A stretch of DNA of 51,004 nt, taken from positions 1 through 51,004 of the forward strand of contig NZ_MAQA01000036.1 in NCBI RefSeq assembly GCF_001692445.1, in the 5' to 3' direction. The DNA is from Oerskovia enterophila. GTDB lineage: Bacteria; Actinomycetota; Actinomycetes; Actinomycetales; Cellulomonadaceae. Positions 33,785 through 42,194 of the stretch are shown one piece after another. Below the pieces are notes generated by a model that did not search any database, was not told the DNA's origin, and worked only from the letters and a program-made list of their open reading frames with translations. How positions within the stretch are numbered: position 1 is the first letter of the stretch; each line of letters opens with the position of its first letter. Both the position numbers and the translations under genes were made by a program.

Positions 33785-34381
33785 ATGAGTGCAACGATCG
33801 AACGCCCGGCCAGCTCGGCCCGCTCGGCCCGAGCAGTACGTGCCGTCCCTCACGAGGTCACCGGGGCGACCACGACCGCGAGCCTCGCGGTCCGCGGCAC
33901 CCTCCCGACCCAGATCGTCCTGGGGATCTTCCGGATCGTCATGGGCTTCTACTTCGTGTGGGCCTTCCTCGACAAGACCTTCGGGCTCGGGTTCTCGACC
34001 CCCTCGGAGCGGGCCTGGATCAACGGGGGCAGCCCCACGGCCGGCTTCCTCGGCGGCGTCCAGGGACCGTTCGCGAGCTTCTTCAACGGGATGGCCGGCG
34101 CGGCCTGGGCCGACTGGCTCTTCATGGCAGGCCTCCTCGGGATCGGGCTCGCCCTGATGCTCGGGATCGGGATGCGGATCGCGGCGACCGCCGGGACCGT
34201 CCTCCTCGGCTTCATGTACCTCGCGTCGCTGCCCCTGACCACCAACCCCATCATCGACAGCCACGTCGTCGAGGCCCTCGCGATCATCTCGCTGGCCATG
34301 ATCGGCGCCGGCGACACCCTCGGCCTCGGCCGACAGTGGAAGAGCCTGCCGCTCGTCCGCAAGAACTCCTGGTTGGTCTGA
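33785..34381 (+). CDS. DoxX-like membrane protein
   Basis: A 198-residue protein with four hydrophobic helices after a polar N-terminus of about 40 residues. The helices are QIVLGIFRIVMGFYFVWAFL, WLFMAGLLGIGLALMLG, IAATAGTVLLGFMYLASL and VVEALAIISLAMIGAG. The pattern fits the DoxX/DoxD superfamily of quinone-linked or redox-associated membrane proteins. An insertion after the first helix (GFSTPSERAWINGGSPTAGF) is common in actinobacterial members. A clear AGGAAG precedes the ATG by 10 nt. Two DevR-like boxes upstream and the adjacent DevS-like kinase suggest hypoxia or redox control. A terminator follows. Confidence 0.88.
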   Translation: MSATIERPASSARSARAVRAVPHEVTGATTTASLAVRGTLPTQIVLGIFRIVMGFYFVWAFLDKTFGLGFSTPSERAWINGGSPTAGFLGGVQGPFASFFNGMAGAAWADWLFMAGLLGIGLALMLGIGMRIAATAGTVLLGFMYLASLPLTTNPIIDSHVVEALAIISLAMIGAGDTLGLGRQWKSLPLVRKNSWLV

Positions 34382-34470
34382 TCCCCGGTTCGGCGACGCG
34401 ATCCGCTCGCCACGGCGATACACCCAGGTAGACGCGGGAATCACGGGGAACGCGAGACCCCGGCCCGCCC

Positions 34471-34504
34471 GACGGCCCTCCCGGTCACCTCCCGGAGGGC
34501 CGTC
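34471..34504 (+). terminator. Terminator after the doxX-like gene
   Basis: GACGGCCCTCC (34471-34481) pairs with GGAGGGCCGTC (34494-34504), followed by the pyrimidine-rich GCTCTTTCC. Confidence 0.78.
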
Positions 34505-34604
34505 GCTCTTTCCCCGGCCGGTCGGCCACCCGTCGACCGGCCGGGGGCACACCCGTCGGAACCGCGGCGGGTGCCGGGACTGTCCCAGATCGAGGGGGTT
34601 CGTC

Positions 34605-35909
34605 ATGGAATATCTGAAGACCCACCACCAGTGGGAGAGCACCGTCCCGGTCCTCCCGAGGCCAGCTCCGGTCCGCACATCTGACAGACTCACGTGGGTG
34701 ACCGAGTCCCTCCCGTCCGCCGTCGCGCACCGCGTGCTCGACGCCGTCGTCGCCATCACGAGCAACCTCGACCTCGACACCGTGCTCCGCCGCATCGTCG
34801 AGGCCGCCATGGACCTCACCGGAGCCCGCTACGGCGCGCTCGGGGTCCGCGACGGCGACCGGCTGGGCCGGTTCGTCCCCGTCGGCATGGAGGACTCCGA
34901 GGTCGAGGCGATCAGCCACTGGCCCCACGGCCACGGCCTGCTGGGCGAGGTCATCCGGCACCCGCACCCCCTGCGGGTCGACAAGATCGAGGGCTACCCC
35001 GCAGCGTCGGGCTACCCCGCGGGCCACCCGCCCATGCACTCGTTCCTCGGGGTGCCGATCCAGGTCCGCGACTCGGTCTACGGCAACCTCTACCTCACGG
35101 ACAAGCGCGACGGCTCCCCGTTCACGCAGGACGACGAGGCCGCGGTCCGCGCCCTGGCCGCCGCCGCGGGCGTCGCGGTCGACAACGCCCGTCTCTACGA
35201 GGACGGCCGCCGCGTCGCGGTGCTCGAGGACCGCGAGCGCATCGCCCGGGACCTGCACGACGTCGTCATCCAGCGGATCTTCGCGTCCGCGATGACGCTC
35301 ATGAGCACGACCAAGCACATCGAGAACGAGATCGTGCGCTCGCGCGTCGAGGAGGCCGTGAACGACCTCGACGACACCATCCGGGAGATCCGCTCGACGA
35401 TCTTCGCGCTCCAGGCCACGACTCCCCCCGAGGCGAGCCTCCAGGAGAGGCTGACCGCGGCGGCCGACGCCGTGACCCCCGCGCTCGGGTTCGCCCCGTC
35501 GGTCATCATCGAGAGCGACGACTCGTCGCTCGTGCCCGCCGAGGTGGCGGACCAGCTCGTGGTCGTGGTGGGCGAGGCCCTCACGAACGTGGCCCGGCAC
35601 GCGCGGGCCTCGCGCGTCGACGTGCGGCTCAAGGTCACCGACGACGCCATCACGCTGTCGGTGGTCGACGACGGGATCGGCTGCGAAGGGGTCGACGCGG
35701 GCGACCACCGCGGCGGGCTGCACAACCTCGCGACGCGCGCCGAGGCCCTGCGCGGGAAGCTCGCGGTGGGACCCGCCGAGGCCGTGGCACGGGAGGTCGT
35801 GGGGGCTCGTGGGACAGGGGCCGACGCCGCGACGACGGGCGACGGCTCGTCGACCGCGGTCCCGACGGGCCGCGGGACCGCGCTCGTGTGGAGGATCCCC
35901 AACGCCTGA
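34605..35909 (+). CDS. DevS/DosS-like GAF sensor histidine kinase
   Basis: A 434-residue cytoplasmic kinase. Residues about 45-200 form one GAF domain resembling the first GAF of mycobacterial DevS: ARYGALGV, GYPAGHPPMHSFLGVP, GNLYLTDK. His141 of HPPM sits where I recall the haem-ligand His of DosS. The HisKA_3 box is DRERIARDLHDVVIQRIF with His218, then the HATPase domain (GEALTNVARHARAS, DDGIGC). It should sense oxygen, NO or redox state and phosphorylate a DevR-type regulator. DevS has two GAF domains; this has one. RBS is AGGGGG. An Ala/Thr-rich insert lies before the last strand. Confidence 0.92.
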   Translation: MEYLKTHHQWESTVPVLPRPAPVRTSDRLTWVTESLPSAVAHRVLDAVVAITSNLDLDTVLRRIVEAAMDLTGARYGALGVRDGDRLGRFVPVGMEDSEVEAISHWPHGHGLLGEVIRHPHPLRVDKIEGYPAASGYPAGHPPMHSFLGVPIQVRDSVYGNLYLTDKRDGSPFTQDDEAAVRALAAAAGVAVDNARLYEDGRRVAVLEDRERIARDLHDVVIQRIFASAMTLMSTTKHIENEIVRSRVEEAVNDLDDTIREIRSTIFALQATTPPEASLQERLTAAADAVTPALGFAPSVIIESDDSSLVPAEVADQLVVVVGEALTNVARHARASRVDVRLKVTDDAITLSVVDDGIGCEGVDAGDHRGGLHNLATRAEALRGKLAVGPAEAVAREVVGARGTGADAATTGDGSSTAVPTGRGTALVWRIPNA

Positions 35910-35918
35910 GACCCCGGT

Positions 35919-35947
35919 CCGGGCCGTGGCGGTTCGCCACGGCCCGG
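35919..35947. terminator. Bidirectional terminator hairpin
   Basis: A perfect 13-bp stem, CCGGGCCGTGGCG (35919-35931) with 35935-35947, and a 3-nt loop, between the convergent kinase and hydrolase genes. Confidence 0.82.
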
Positions 35948-35956
35948 CGCAGGGGC

Positions 35957-36835
35957 TCACCGCGCGACGAGCTCCCGCAGCTCGGCGGAGATGCGCTCGG
36001 GCGACTCCTCGGCCATGAAGTGGCCCGCGTGCAGCGTCCTGTGGACGAGGTCGTCCGACCAGGCCGACCACAGCGCCTGCGCGTCGTACCCCAGCTCTGC
36101 ACCCCAGTCCTGCTGGATCACGAGCGTCGGCATCGTCAGACGCACCCCCGCGGCCCGGTCCTCGCGGTCGTGCTCCAGATCGATCCCCGCCGAGGCGCGG
36201 TAGTCGGCCACGATCGACGGGATCGCCTCCCGGGACGCGCGGAGGTACTCCGCCCGGTACTCGGCGGGGATCGCCTCCGGGGCCGAGGTCCAGCCGTCGA
36301 GGAACGACGCGAAGAACGCGTCCGAGGCCCCGGCGATCATCGGCTCGGCGACACCCGGCGGCTGTGCCATGAGGTACAGGTGCCAGGCGACCTTCGCGTC
36401 CGCGCCGCGCAGGATGTCCCACATGTCCAGCGTCGGCAGCACGTCGAGCGACGCGAGATGGGTCACGGCGTCAGGGTGGTCGAGCCCCGCACGGACCGCG
36501 ACCAGCGCGCCGCGGTCGTGCCCGGCGAGCGCGAAACGGTCGAAGCCGAGCCCGGCGGCGACCGCGACGACGTCGGCGGCCATCGTCCGCTTGGAGTAGG
36601 TGTGCTCGTCCGCCTCGACCGGCTTGTCGCTCGCGCCGTAGCCGCGCAGGTCGGGGCAGATCACGGTGTGGTCGCGGGCCAGGTCCGCCGCGACGTGGCG
36701 CCACATCACGTGCGTCTCGGGGAAGCCGTGCAGCAGGACGATCGGCGAGCCGCTGCCGCCGACCGCGACGTTGAGCACGACGTCGCCCGCTCCGCGCAGC
36801 CGTCTGGTCGTGAACCCTGGGATGGAGAGAGTCAT
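35957..36835 (-). CDS. Alpha/beta hydrolase, haloacetate dehalogenase-like
   Basis: A 292-residue alpha/beta hydrolase with a cap domain. The oxyanion region is LLHGFPETHVMWR. The nucleophile elbow is GHDRGA, an Asp nucleophile as in haloacetate dehalogenases and epoxide hydrolases, and the catalytic His is in HAGHFMAEE. PDLRGYGASDKP is also typical. It could open C-halogen or epoxide bonds; the substrate is unknown. AAAGGAG precedes the ATG by 6 nt. It is transcribed away from a SARP regulator, and SARP-type direct repeats overlap its predicted promoter, so that regulator probably activates it. Confidence 0.92.
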   Translation of the reverse strand: MTLSIPGFTTRRLRGAGDVVLNVAVGGSGSPIVLLHGFPETHVMWRHVAADLARDHTVICPDLRGYGASDKPVEADEHTYSKRTMAADVVAVAAGLGFDRFALAGHDRGALVAVRAGLDHPDAVTHLASLDVLPTLDMWDILRGADAKVAWHLYLMAQPPGVAEPMIAGASDAFFASFLDGWTSAPEAIPAEYRAEYLRASREAIPSIVADYRASAGIDLEHDREDRAAGVRLTMPTLVIQQDWGAELGYDAQALWSAWSDDLVHRTLHAGHFMAEESPERISAELRELVAR

Positions 36836-36861
36836 CGGGACTCCTTTCGTTCGGTCCCTCG

Positions 36862-36895
36862 AGCCTCGCGCCCGTCGATCAGCAACGGATCAGCA
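36862..36895 (-). promoter_or_regulatory. Predicted SARP operator and -10 of the hydrolase gene
   Basis: On the minus strand TGCTGATC occurs twice (36888-36895 and 36877-36884) with an 11-bp period. GAGGCT (36862-36867) follows 9 nt after the second repeat. Known SARP sites are heptamer repeats of 11-bp period placed about 8 bp upstream of the -10. The RBS and ATG of the hydrolase lie just downstream. Confidence 0.62.
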
Positions 36896-36909
36896 GGTGT
36901 CGTCGGGCG

Positions 36910-36915
36910 TACGGT
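36910..36915 (+). promoter_or_regulatory. -10 element of leaderless SARP gene
   Basis: TACGGT, exactly 6 nt (GGACCG), then the ATG at 36922; no RBS is present. Confidence 0.65.
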
Positions 36916-36921
36916 GGACCG

Positions 36922-38874
36922 ATGCCCTGCCCGCCGTCCCCCGACCCGCTGGGCTGGGTGACCCTCCGCGTCCTCGGCCCGACGGACGGGGCCCGCGCCG
37001 ACGGCACGCCGCTGGCCCTGCACGGGGCCCGCCACCGGGCCCTGCTTGGCAGGCTCGTCGCAGCGCGCGGCCGCGCCCTGCCGGTCGCCGAGCTGTCTGC
37101 CGCGCTGTGGGGCGAGGAAGCCCCGCCGCGCGCGGTCGGTGCGATCCGCACCTTCGTCGGCGACCTCCGCCACGCGCTCGAACCGGACCGCCGTCCACGA
37201 GAGCCTGCGCGCGTCCTCACCACGGTGGGCGACGGCTACGCGCTCCTGCTCCCCGACGACGCGGTCGACGGCCGCCGTCTCGAACGGGCGACCGACGAGG
37301 CCGCGGGCCGAGCACCCCGCGAGGTCGAACGATCGCTCGCCGCCGCGATCGCTCTGTGGCGCGGCACGCCCTACCCCGAGGCCGGCGACGCGCCCTGGGC
37401 CGTCGAGGAGCGTGCGCGTCTCACCGGGCTGCGCGACGTCGCGATCGAGCGGCGCGCCACCGCGCTCCTCGCGCTGGGTCGGCCCCACGAGGCCGTGCCG
37501 ACGTTGCGCGAGCTGGTCGGCCGGCACCCCCTCCGGGAGCGAGCATCGCTCCTGCTCGCGCGGGCGCTCGACGGCTCGGGGCAATCGGCCGAGGCGCTCG
37601 AGGTGCTCGGCACCGCGCGGGGCGAGCTCGTCGTCGTCGGGCTCGACCCCTCGCGCGAGCTCGACGACCTCCAGACGAGCATCCTCCGGCACGAGCGTCC
37701 GCGAGAGGACTCGGACGCGTTCTCCCGCGCCACCGAGGCCTCGACGCGCATCACCGACGCCCACTCCCGGCTGCGCCTCGAATCGACGGTCGCGCTGCTG
37801 CGCACCCTGGCCGTGTCCGGCGGCACGGGCCTCGCGGAGGCCCGCTCGCAACGGTCCGAGATCGTGGACGCGGTCGACCGCCTGGGCGACCCTGCGCTGG
37901 CCGCGCGGATCATCGGCGGATTCGACGTCCCCAGCATCTGGCCGCGGTCCGACGACGAGCACGCCTCGGCCGCCGTCGCCGCTGCGGCCCTCCGAGCCCT
38001 CGACGAGCTCGACCCCGACGGCACGACCGCCCGCGCACGGCTCCTCGCCGTCGTCGCCGTCGAGCTGCGCGGAAGTCGTACGAGGACGGGCCGGGCGTCT
38101 GCCGACGAAGCCGTCCGACTCGCCCGGGGGCTCGGGAACCCCGAGCTGCTCTGCTTCGCGCTGAGCGCTGCCGTCGTCCAGCTCTGCGACCGGCCGGGAC
38201 TCTCCGCCGAGCGCGACCGGGTCGCAACCGAGATCGTCGACCTCGCACGGCGCCACGACCTGCCGACGTTCCACCTCCACGGACTCCTGGTGCGCATGCA
38301 GTCCGCCACCGCACGCGGAGACCTCGCCGAGGCTGCGTCGCTCGCTTCTGCCGTCGACACCCTCGCCGACCGCCACGAGCGACCGCTCGCCCGGGTCTTC
38401 ACCCTGTGGAACGAGGCCGCCCGCACCGCTGCCCGGCACGATCCGTCGGCCGAGACCCGCTACCGCGCCGCGGCCGAGACCCTCGACGGCGCGGGGATGC
38501 CCGGCGTCGCCGAGGGCCTCCTCGCTCTCGCCCTCGTCGGCGTCCGGGCCGACGACGCGCCGCTCGACGACCTGCACGCAGGCGCCTATGACCCCTGGCT
38601 CGCCCCGCTCCGCCACGCTCGCGCCGGTGAGACCGCGGCCGCGGCCGCGCTCCTGGACGACGTTCCCGACCCCCCACCGGGCCTCCTCGTCGAGGCCCTG
38701 TGGAGCCTGGTCGCCGATGCCGCGACGCTCGCCGCGCACCCTCGCGCGGCCGAGAGGTCGTGCCGGGCGCTCGAGCCTGCGCGCCAGGAGCTCGCGGGCG
38801 GCGCGACGGGGATGCTCGTGCTCGGTCCGGTCGCCGACCGCCTCACCTCGTGCGGCCACGCGGAGGACCCGTGA
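36922..38874 (+). CDS. SARP/AfsR-family transcriptional activator
   Basis: A 650-residue regulator. Residues about 10-100 are an OmpR-like winged HTH (LRVLGPTDG, RHRALLGRLV, AIRTFVGDLRHAL, VGDGYALLL). Residues about 105-260 are a bacterial transcriptional activation domain (AAIALWRGTPYPE, LRDVAIERRATALLALGR). The remaining 390 residues are helical, Ala/Leu-rich and TPR-like, with no P-loop, unlike AfsR. SARPs usually activate neighbouring genes through 11-bp direct repeats, and such repeats lie in the 86-nt gap to the divergent hydrolase. No secondary-metabolite cluster is visible here, so the local target is probably the hydrolase. Confidence 0.9.
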   Translation: MPCPPSPDPLGWVTLRVLGPTDGARADGTPLALHGARHRALLGRLVAARGRALPVAELSAALWGEEAPPRAVGAIRTFVGDLRHALEPDRRPREPARVLTTVGDGYALLLPDDAVDGRRLERATDEAAGRAPREVERSLAAAIALWRGTPYPEAGDAPWAVEERARLTGLRDVAIERRATALLALGRPHEAVPTLRELVGRHPLRERASLLLARALDGSGQSAEALEVLGTARGELVVVGLDPSRELDDLQTSILRHERPREDSDAFSRATEASTRITDAHSRLRLESTVALLRTLAVSGGTGLAEARSQRSEIVDAVDRLGDPALAARIIGGFDVPSIWPRSDDEHASAAVAAAALRALDELDPDGTTARARLLAVVAVELRGSRTRTGRASADEAVRLARGLGNPELLCFALSAAVVQLCDRPGLSAERDRVATEIVDLARRHDLPTFHLHGLLVRMQSATARGDLAEAASLASAVDTLADRHERPLARVFTLWNEAARTAARHDPSAETRYRAAAETLDGAGMPGVAEGLLALALVGVRADDAPLDDLHAGAYDPWLAPLRHARAGETAAAAALLDDVPDPPPGLLVEALWSLVADAATLAAHPRAAERSCRALEPARQELAGGATGMLVLGPVADRLTSCGHAEDP

Positions 38875-38964
38875 CCCGTCGGTGACGAGGCGACCACCGA
38901 CGAGGGTGAGGTCCGGTACGGACGATCGCTCCGCCGTCGGGCGATGCCCAGCGGGCCGTGCGGC

Positions 38965-39633
38965 TCAGCCGCGCGGGCGGTCCTCGGTGCGCATCTCGGT
39001 CGCGAGGACCGCGACCTGCGTACGGCGCTGCAGCCCGAGCGTCGACAGGATGTGCGACACGTAGTTCTTGACCGTCTTCTCCGCGAGGAACAGGCGCTCA
39101 CCGATCTGGCGGTTCGTCATGCCCTCGCCGATCAGGTCGACGATCTGCCGCTCCTGGGGCGAGAGCCCCTCGAGGCGGTCGACCTCCTGGGCCTGCGGCG
39201 TGCGCAGCCGGTCGAGGATGCGCGCGGTGCTCACCGGGTCGAGCAGCGAGCCTCCGCCCGCGATGGTCCGCACCGCACCCACGAGGTCGGAGCCGTGGAT
39301 CTGCTTGAGGACGTAGCCCGAGGCCCCCGCGAGGACGGCCTGGAACAGCGCCTCGTCGTCCGCGAAGGACGTGAGCATGAGGCAGCCGATCTCCGGCATC
39401 TCGGAGCGCACGTCGCGGCAGACCTCGACGCCCGAGCCGTCGGGCAGGCGCACGTCGAGCACGGCGACGTCCGGTCGCACCGCACGGATGCGCGGCAGCG
39501 CCGACGCGGCCGTGCCGGCCTCGCCGACGACCTGGATGTCGTCCTCGGCCTCGAGGAGGGCGGCGACGCCACGGCGGACGACCTCGTGGTCGTCGAGGAG
39601 GAAGACCCGGATGGGGTCGGGGGTGGTGCCCAT
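38965..39633 (-). CDS. DevR/NarL-family response regulator
   Basis: A 222-residue regulator. The receiver domain has the acidic pair in LLDDHEVVRRG, phospho-acceptor Asp60 in AVLDVRLPDGSG and the conserved Lys in YVLKQI. The LuxR-type HTH spans about residues 155-205 (LSPQERQIVDLIGEGMTNRQ, FLAEKTVKNYVSHIL). The receiver and HTH closely follow my memory of mycobacterial DevR. It is the likely partner of the DevS-like kinase 3 kb away, though they are not adjacent. TAAGTT lies 6 nt before the ATG, predicting a leaderless mRNA. Confidence 0.94.
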   Translation of the reverse strand: MGTTPDPIRVFLLDDHEVVRRGVAALLEAEDDIQVVGEAGTAASALPRIRAVRPDVAVLDVRLPDGSGVEVCRDVRSEMPEIGCLMLTSFADDEALFQAVLAGASGYVLKQIHGSDLVGAVRTIAGGGSLLDPVSTARILDRLRTPQAQEVDRLEGLSPQERQIVDLIGEGMTNRQIGERLFLAEKTVKNYVSHILSTLGLQRRTQVAVLATEMRTEDRPRG

Positions 39634-39639
39634 AGGGAG

Positions 39640-39645
39640 AACTTA
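39640..39645 (-). promoter_or_regulatory. -10 element of leaderless response-regulator gene
   Basis: TAAGTT on the minus strand, then 6 nt (CTCCCT), then the ATG at 39633. Confidence 0.6.
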
Positions 39646-39762
39646 TCGGAGTTGTGTCAGAACGAGGGTGCCGGACGAGCAGGAGGCCCGACGGCGCCGC
39701 TCCCGCAGGAGCGCGGGCTCGACGTCACAGCGCGCGGGCGGGCAGGGCCGGCGGGGCGGCCC

Positions 39763-39768
39763 TACGGT
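39763..39768 (+). promoter_or_regulatory. -10 element of leaderless PAP2-kinase fusion gene
   Basis: TACGGT, exactly 6 nt (GGAAGG), then the ATG at 39775. The purine-rich spacer could also act as a weak RBS. Confidence 0.6.
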
Positions 39769-39774
39769 GGAAGG

Positions 39775-41448
39775 ATGCCGTCGTCCTCCTCCGTCCCCGT
39801 CCGGAACCGTCGGCGGAAGCCCCGCTTCACGGGCCTCATCAAGCCCCACGAGGCCTTCCCCGCGATCGCCCGGCTCGACCGCCGCATGAACGAACGGACC
39901 TACGGGCGACGGCTCGGCCCGCAGGCCGATGCCGCGCTCGTGCGGCTCTCGACGGCGGCGAACCACAGCGTCCTGTGGATGGGGCTCGGCGCCGGGCTGG
40001 CCGCGACGGGTGCCCGAGGGCGCCGGGCGGCGGTACGGGGCCTGGGGACGCTCGCCGTCGCGAGCGCGGCCGCCAACCTGCTCGGCAAGGGCCTGTTCGG
40101 TGGCGATCGTCCCGCCGCGGACGTGCTGCCGCTCGTGCGACGGCTGCGCCGCTACCCGACCACCCCCTCGTTCCCGTCCGGTCACTCGGCGTCGGCTGCC
40201 GCGTTCGCGACGGGCGTGGCCCTCGAGTGGCCCGCCGCCGGGCTGGTCGTCGCGCCCGTCGCCGGCGCGGTCATGTACTCGCGGCTGCACGTGGGGGCGC
40301 ACTGGTTCTCGGACGTCGTCGGGGGTGCAGCGCTCGGGGTCGGTCTCGCCGTGCTCGGCAGGTGGCTCGTGCCCTCTCCCCCGGGCCCCGCACCCGACGT
40401 GCCCGCCGGGCCGCCCACCGACGTGCCCGCGCTGGCCGACGGCGAGGGCCTGTTCGTCGTCGTCAACACGTCTGCCGGGTCCGGGCGCCTCCTCAAGGAG
40501 GACCCGCTCGAGGTCCTCCGCCGTGACCTCCCCAGGGCCCGGGTGCACGTCCTCGCCGAGGGCGACGACCTGCGCGAGCTGTACGACCGGGCGGCCCACG
40601 GCGGGGCCGTCGGGTCTGGTGGGGCTGCGGGCCCCGGCACGGAGTCCGACGACGTCCGCCCCGCCGTCGCGCTCGGGATCAGCGGGGGCGACGGGACCGT
40701 CTCGACAGCGGCTGCGGCCGCCCGGGAGCACGGGCTCCCGCTCGTGGTCCTGCCCGGCGGGACGCTCAACCACTTCGCCAAGGCGGCCGACCTCACGTCG
40801 ATGTCCGCGACGGTCGACGCGGTCCGGACCGGTTCGGGCGTGAGCGTCGACGTCGCCGAGCTGCGCGTCGACGGCGAGGACCCGCTCACGGTGCTCAACA
40901 CGTTCTCGCTCGGCATCTACCCCGAGCTCGTCTCGCAGCGCGAGCGCGCCGAGAAGCGCCTGGGCAAGTGGCCCGCGACCGTGTGGGCCACCTCGCGCGT
41001 CCTGCGCTCGGCCGCCCCGCTGCGGCTGTCCGTGGACGGCGTGGTCGGCTCCTACTGGTCGTTCTTCGCGGGCGTCAACAAGTACGTCCCGCAGAACCTC
41101 GCGCCCGTCGAGCGCGTCCGGCTCGACGACGGCGTGCTCGACGTCCGTACGGGACGCGCCGAGAAGCGTTACAGCCGGGCCCGGCTGTTCCTCGAGACCG
41201 TCGCGGGCGGTGGCGCGTCCTCGCTCGCGCAGCGCGTCCAGCCCCTCGAACGCCACCTCGCGGTCGACTCGTGGACGACGCCCGACCTCGCGCTGCGCTT
41301 CGGGGACGGCGAGCCGCACGACCCGGTGATCCTCGCGCACGACGGCGAGACGCTCGAGATCGACGGCGACCGCGTCGTCGACGCGACGCTCACCATGGTG
41401 CGCGGCGGGCTCCGGGTCTACGCACCGACAGACCCGGCTGCGGGCTGA
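39775..41448 (+). CDS. PAP2 phosphatase fused to diacylglycerol kinase catalytic domain
   Basis: A 557-residue two-domain protein. Residues about 1-205 are a membrane PAP2 phosphatase with its three motifs: KGLFGGDRP, PSFPSGHSAS and SRLHVGAHWFSDVVGG. Residues about 225-557 are a DAGK/LCB5 kinase: NTSAGSGRLL, the ATP loop GGDGTVSTAA, LPGGTLNHFAK, and a C-terminal beta domain. The two halves catalyse opposite steps (dephosphorylating and phosphorylating a lipid), so the protein may turn over or flip a lipid phosphate at the membrane. Substrate unknown. It is divergent from the response regulator and convergent with an acyltransferase gene, also of lipid metabolism. Confidence 0.93.
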   Translation: MPSSSSVPVRNRRRKPRFTGLIKPHEAFPAIARLDRRMNERTYGRRLGPQADAALVRLSTAANHSVLWMGLGAGLAATGARGRRAAVRGLGTLAVASAAANLLGKGLFGGDRPAADVLPLVRRLRRYPTTPSFPSGHSASAAAFATGVALEWPAAGLVVAPVAGAVMYSRLHVGAHWFSDVVGGAALGVGLAVLGRWLVPSPPGPAPDVPAGPPTDVPALADGEGLFVVVNTSAGSGRLLKEDPLEVLRRDLPRARVHVLAEGDDLRELYDRAAHGGAVGSGGAAGPGTESDDVRPAVALGISGGDGTVSTAAAAAREHGLPLVVLPGGTLNHFAKAADLTSMSATVDAVRTGSGVSVDVAELRVDGEDPLTVLNTFSLGIYPELVSQRERAEKRLGKWPATVWATSRVLRSAAPLRLSVDGVVGSYWSFFAGVNKYVPQNLAPVERVRLDDGVLDVRTGRAEKRYSRARLFLETVAGGGASSLAQRVQPLERHLAVDSWTTPDLALRFGDGEPHDPVILAHDGETLEIDGDRVVDATLTMVRGGLRVYAPTDPAAG

Positions 41449-41525
41449 GGCCGAGCGGGTCCGGGGACGGCCCGTCTCCTGGACGAGGACGACGCGAGCC
41501 GCCGCAGCCCCGTGACGGAAGCACC

Positions 41526-41569
41526 GCCGTCGGGCCGCGTGGTCCGAGGGGCCACGATGGCCCGACGGC
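41526..41569. terminator. Large hairpin between convergent lipid-metabolism genes
   Basis: GCCGTCGGGCC (41526-41536) pairs with GGCCCGACGGC (41559-41569), with inner GTGG/CCAC pairing, in the 131-nt gap between two convergent stop codons. Confidence 0.68.
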
Positions 41570-41579
41570 GCCGCGCCCG

Positions 41580-42194
41580 TCAGACGCTCGGGTCGCCCTC
41601 TGCGGCACTCGCCCCGCGGGCGGGCCGGTCCTCCTCGCGCAGGCGCGGCTCGGTGCGGCGCGACGGGTCGAACCCGGCCTTGTCTGCGTAGAACGCGCGG
41701 ACCAGGTCCATGTCGGCACGGACGTCACCCGTGAGGTCGAGCGTGGGGCCCAGGCCCGCGGTCATGGTCGTGCGGTCGACGTAGCCCAGGGTCACGGGCA
41801 TGCCCGTCTCGCGCGCGATCCGGTAGAAGCCCGACTTCCAGTACTCGCCCTTGCTGCGTGTGCCCTCGGGCGTGATGACGAGCGAGAAGACCTCGCCCGT
41901 GCGGACCCGCGAGACGATGTCGTCGACCACACGGCTCGGGTCCGTCCGGTCCACGGGGATCCCGCCGAGGGCCCGCGCGAACGGTCCCACGACGCCCTTG
42001 AACAGCGTGTGCTTGCCGAGCCAGCGGACCTTGACGCCGACGCTCGCCGAGATCGCGAGCATGAGCACGAAGTCCCAGTTCGAGGTGTGCGGGGCGCCGA
42101 TGAGGATGCCGGGGCGGTCGGTCGGGGGCTGCTCGGTGCGCAGGGTCCACCGACTCGCCGCCCAGTAGGCGCGCGCCAGGGCGCGGCGGATCAT
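41580..42194 (-). CDS. 1-acyl-glycerol-phosphate acyltransferase (PlsC-like)
   Basis: A 204-residue acyltransferase. The HxxxxD motif is APHTSNWDF (His and Asp), and the phosphate-binding motif is TPEGTRSKGEYWKSGFYRIA. It should transfer an acyl chain to a lysophospholipid or related acceptor at the membrane. It belongs to a short subgroup that starts almost directly at the catalytic block. The C-terminus is a polar tail (RRTEPRLREEDRPARG). No strong RBS precedes the ATG at 42194. It is convergent with the PAP2-kinase fusion, and both enzymes act on lipid phosphates. Confidence 0.9.
   Translation of the reverse strand: MIRRALARAYWAASRWTLRTEQPPTDRPGILIGAPHTSNWDFVLMLAISASVGVKVRWLGKHTLFKGVVGPFARALGGIPVDRTDPSRVVDDIVSRVRTGEVFSLVITPEGTRSKGEYWKSGFYRIARETGMPVTLGYVDRTTMTAGLGPTLDLTGDVRADMDLVRAFYADKAGFDPSRRTEPRLREEDRPARGASAAEGDPSV

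Noticed and set aside
34576-34586. GGGACTGTCCC upstream of the kinase as a DevR box
   Set aside because: It is an 11-bp palindrome, three bases shorter than the 14-bp DevR dyad, so the half-site spacing is wrong.
39649-39672. GTTGTGTCAGAACGAGGG as a fourth 46-bp palindromic element
   Set aside because: Only the first arm bears a resemblance; there is no complementary arm and the 46-nt spacing is absent.
39685-39700. GGCCCGACGGCGCCGC shared by four places (near 18885 inverted, 39685, 41559, 48258)
   Set aside because: A shared word of this length and composition is expected about by chance in 51 kb of such GC-rich DNA, and GCCGTCGGG is common through codon bias.
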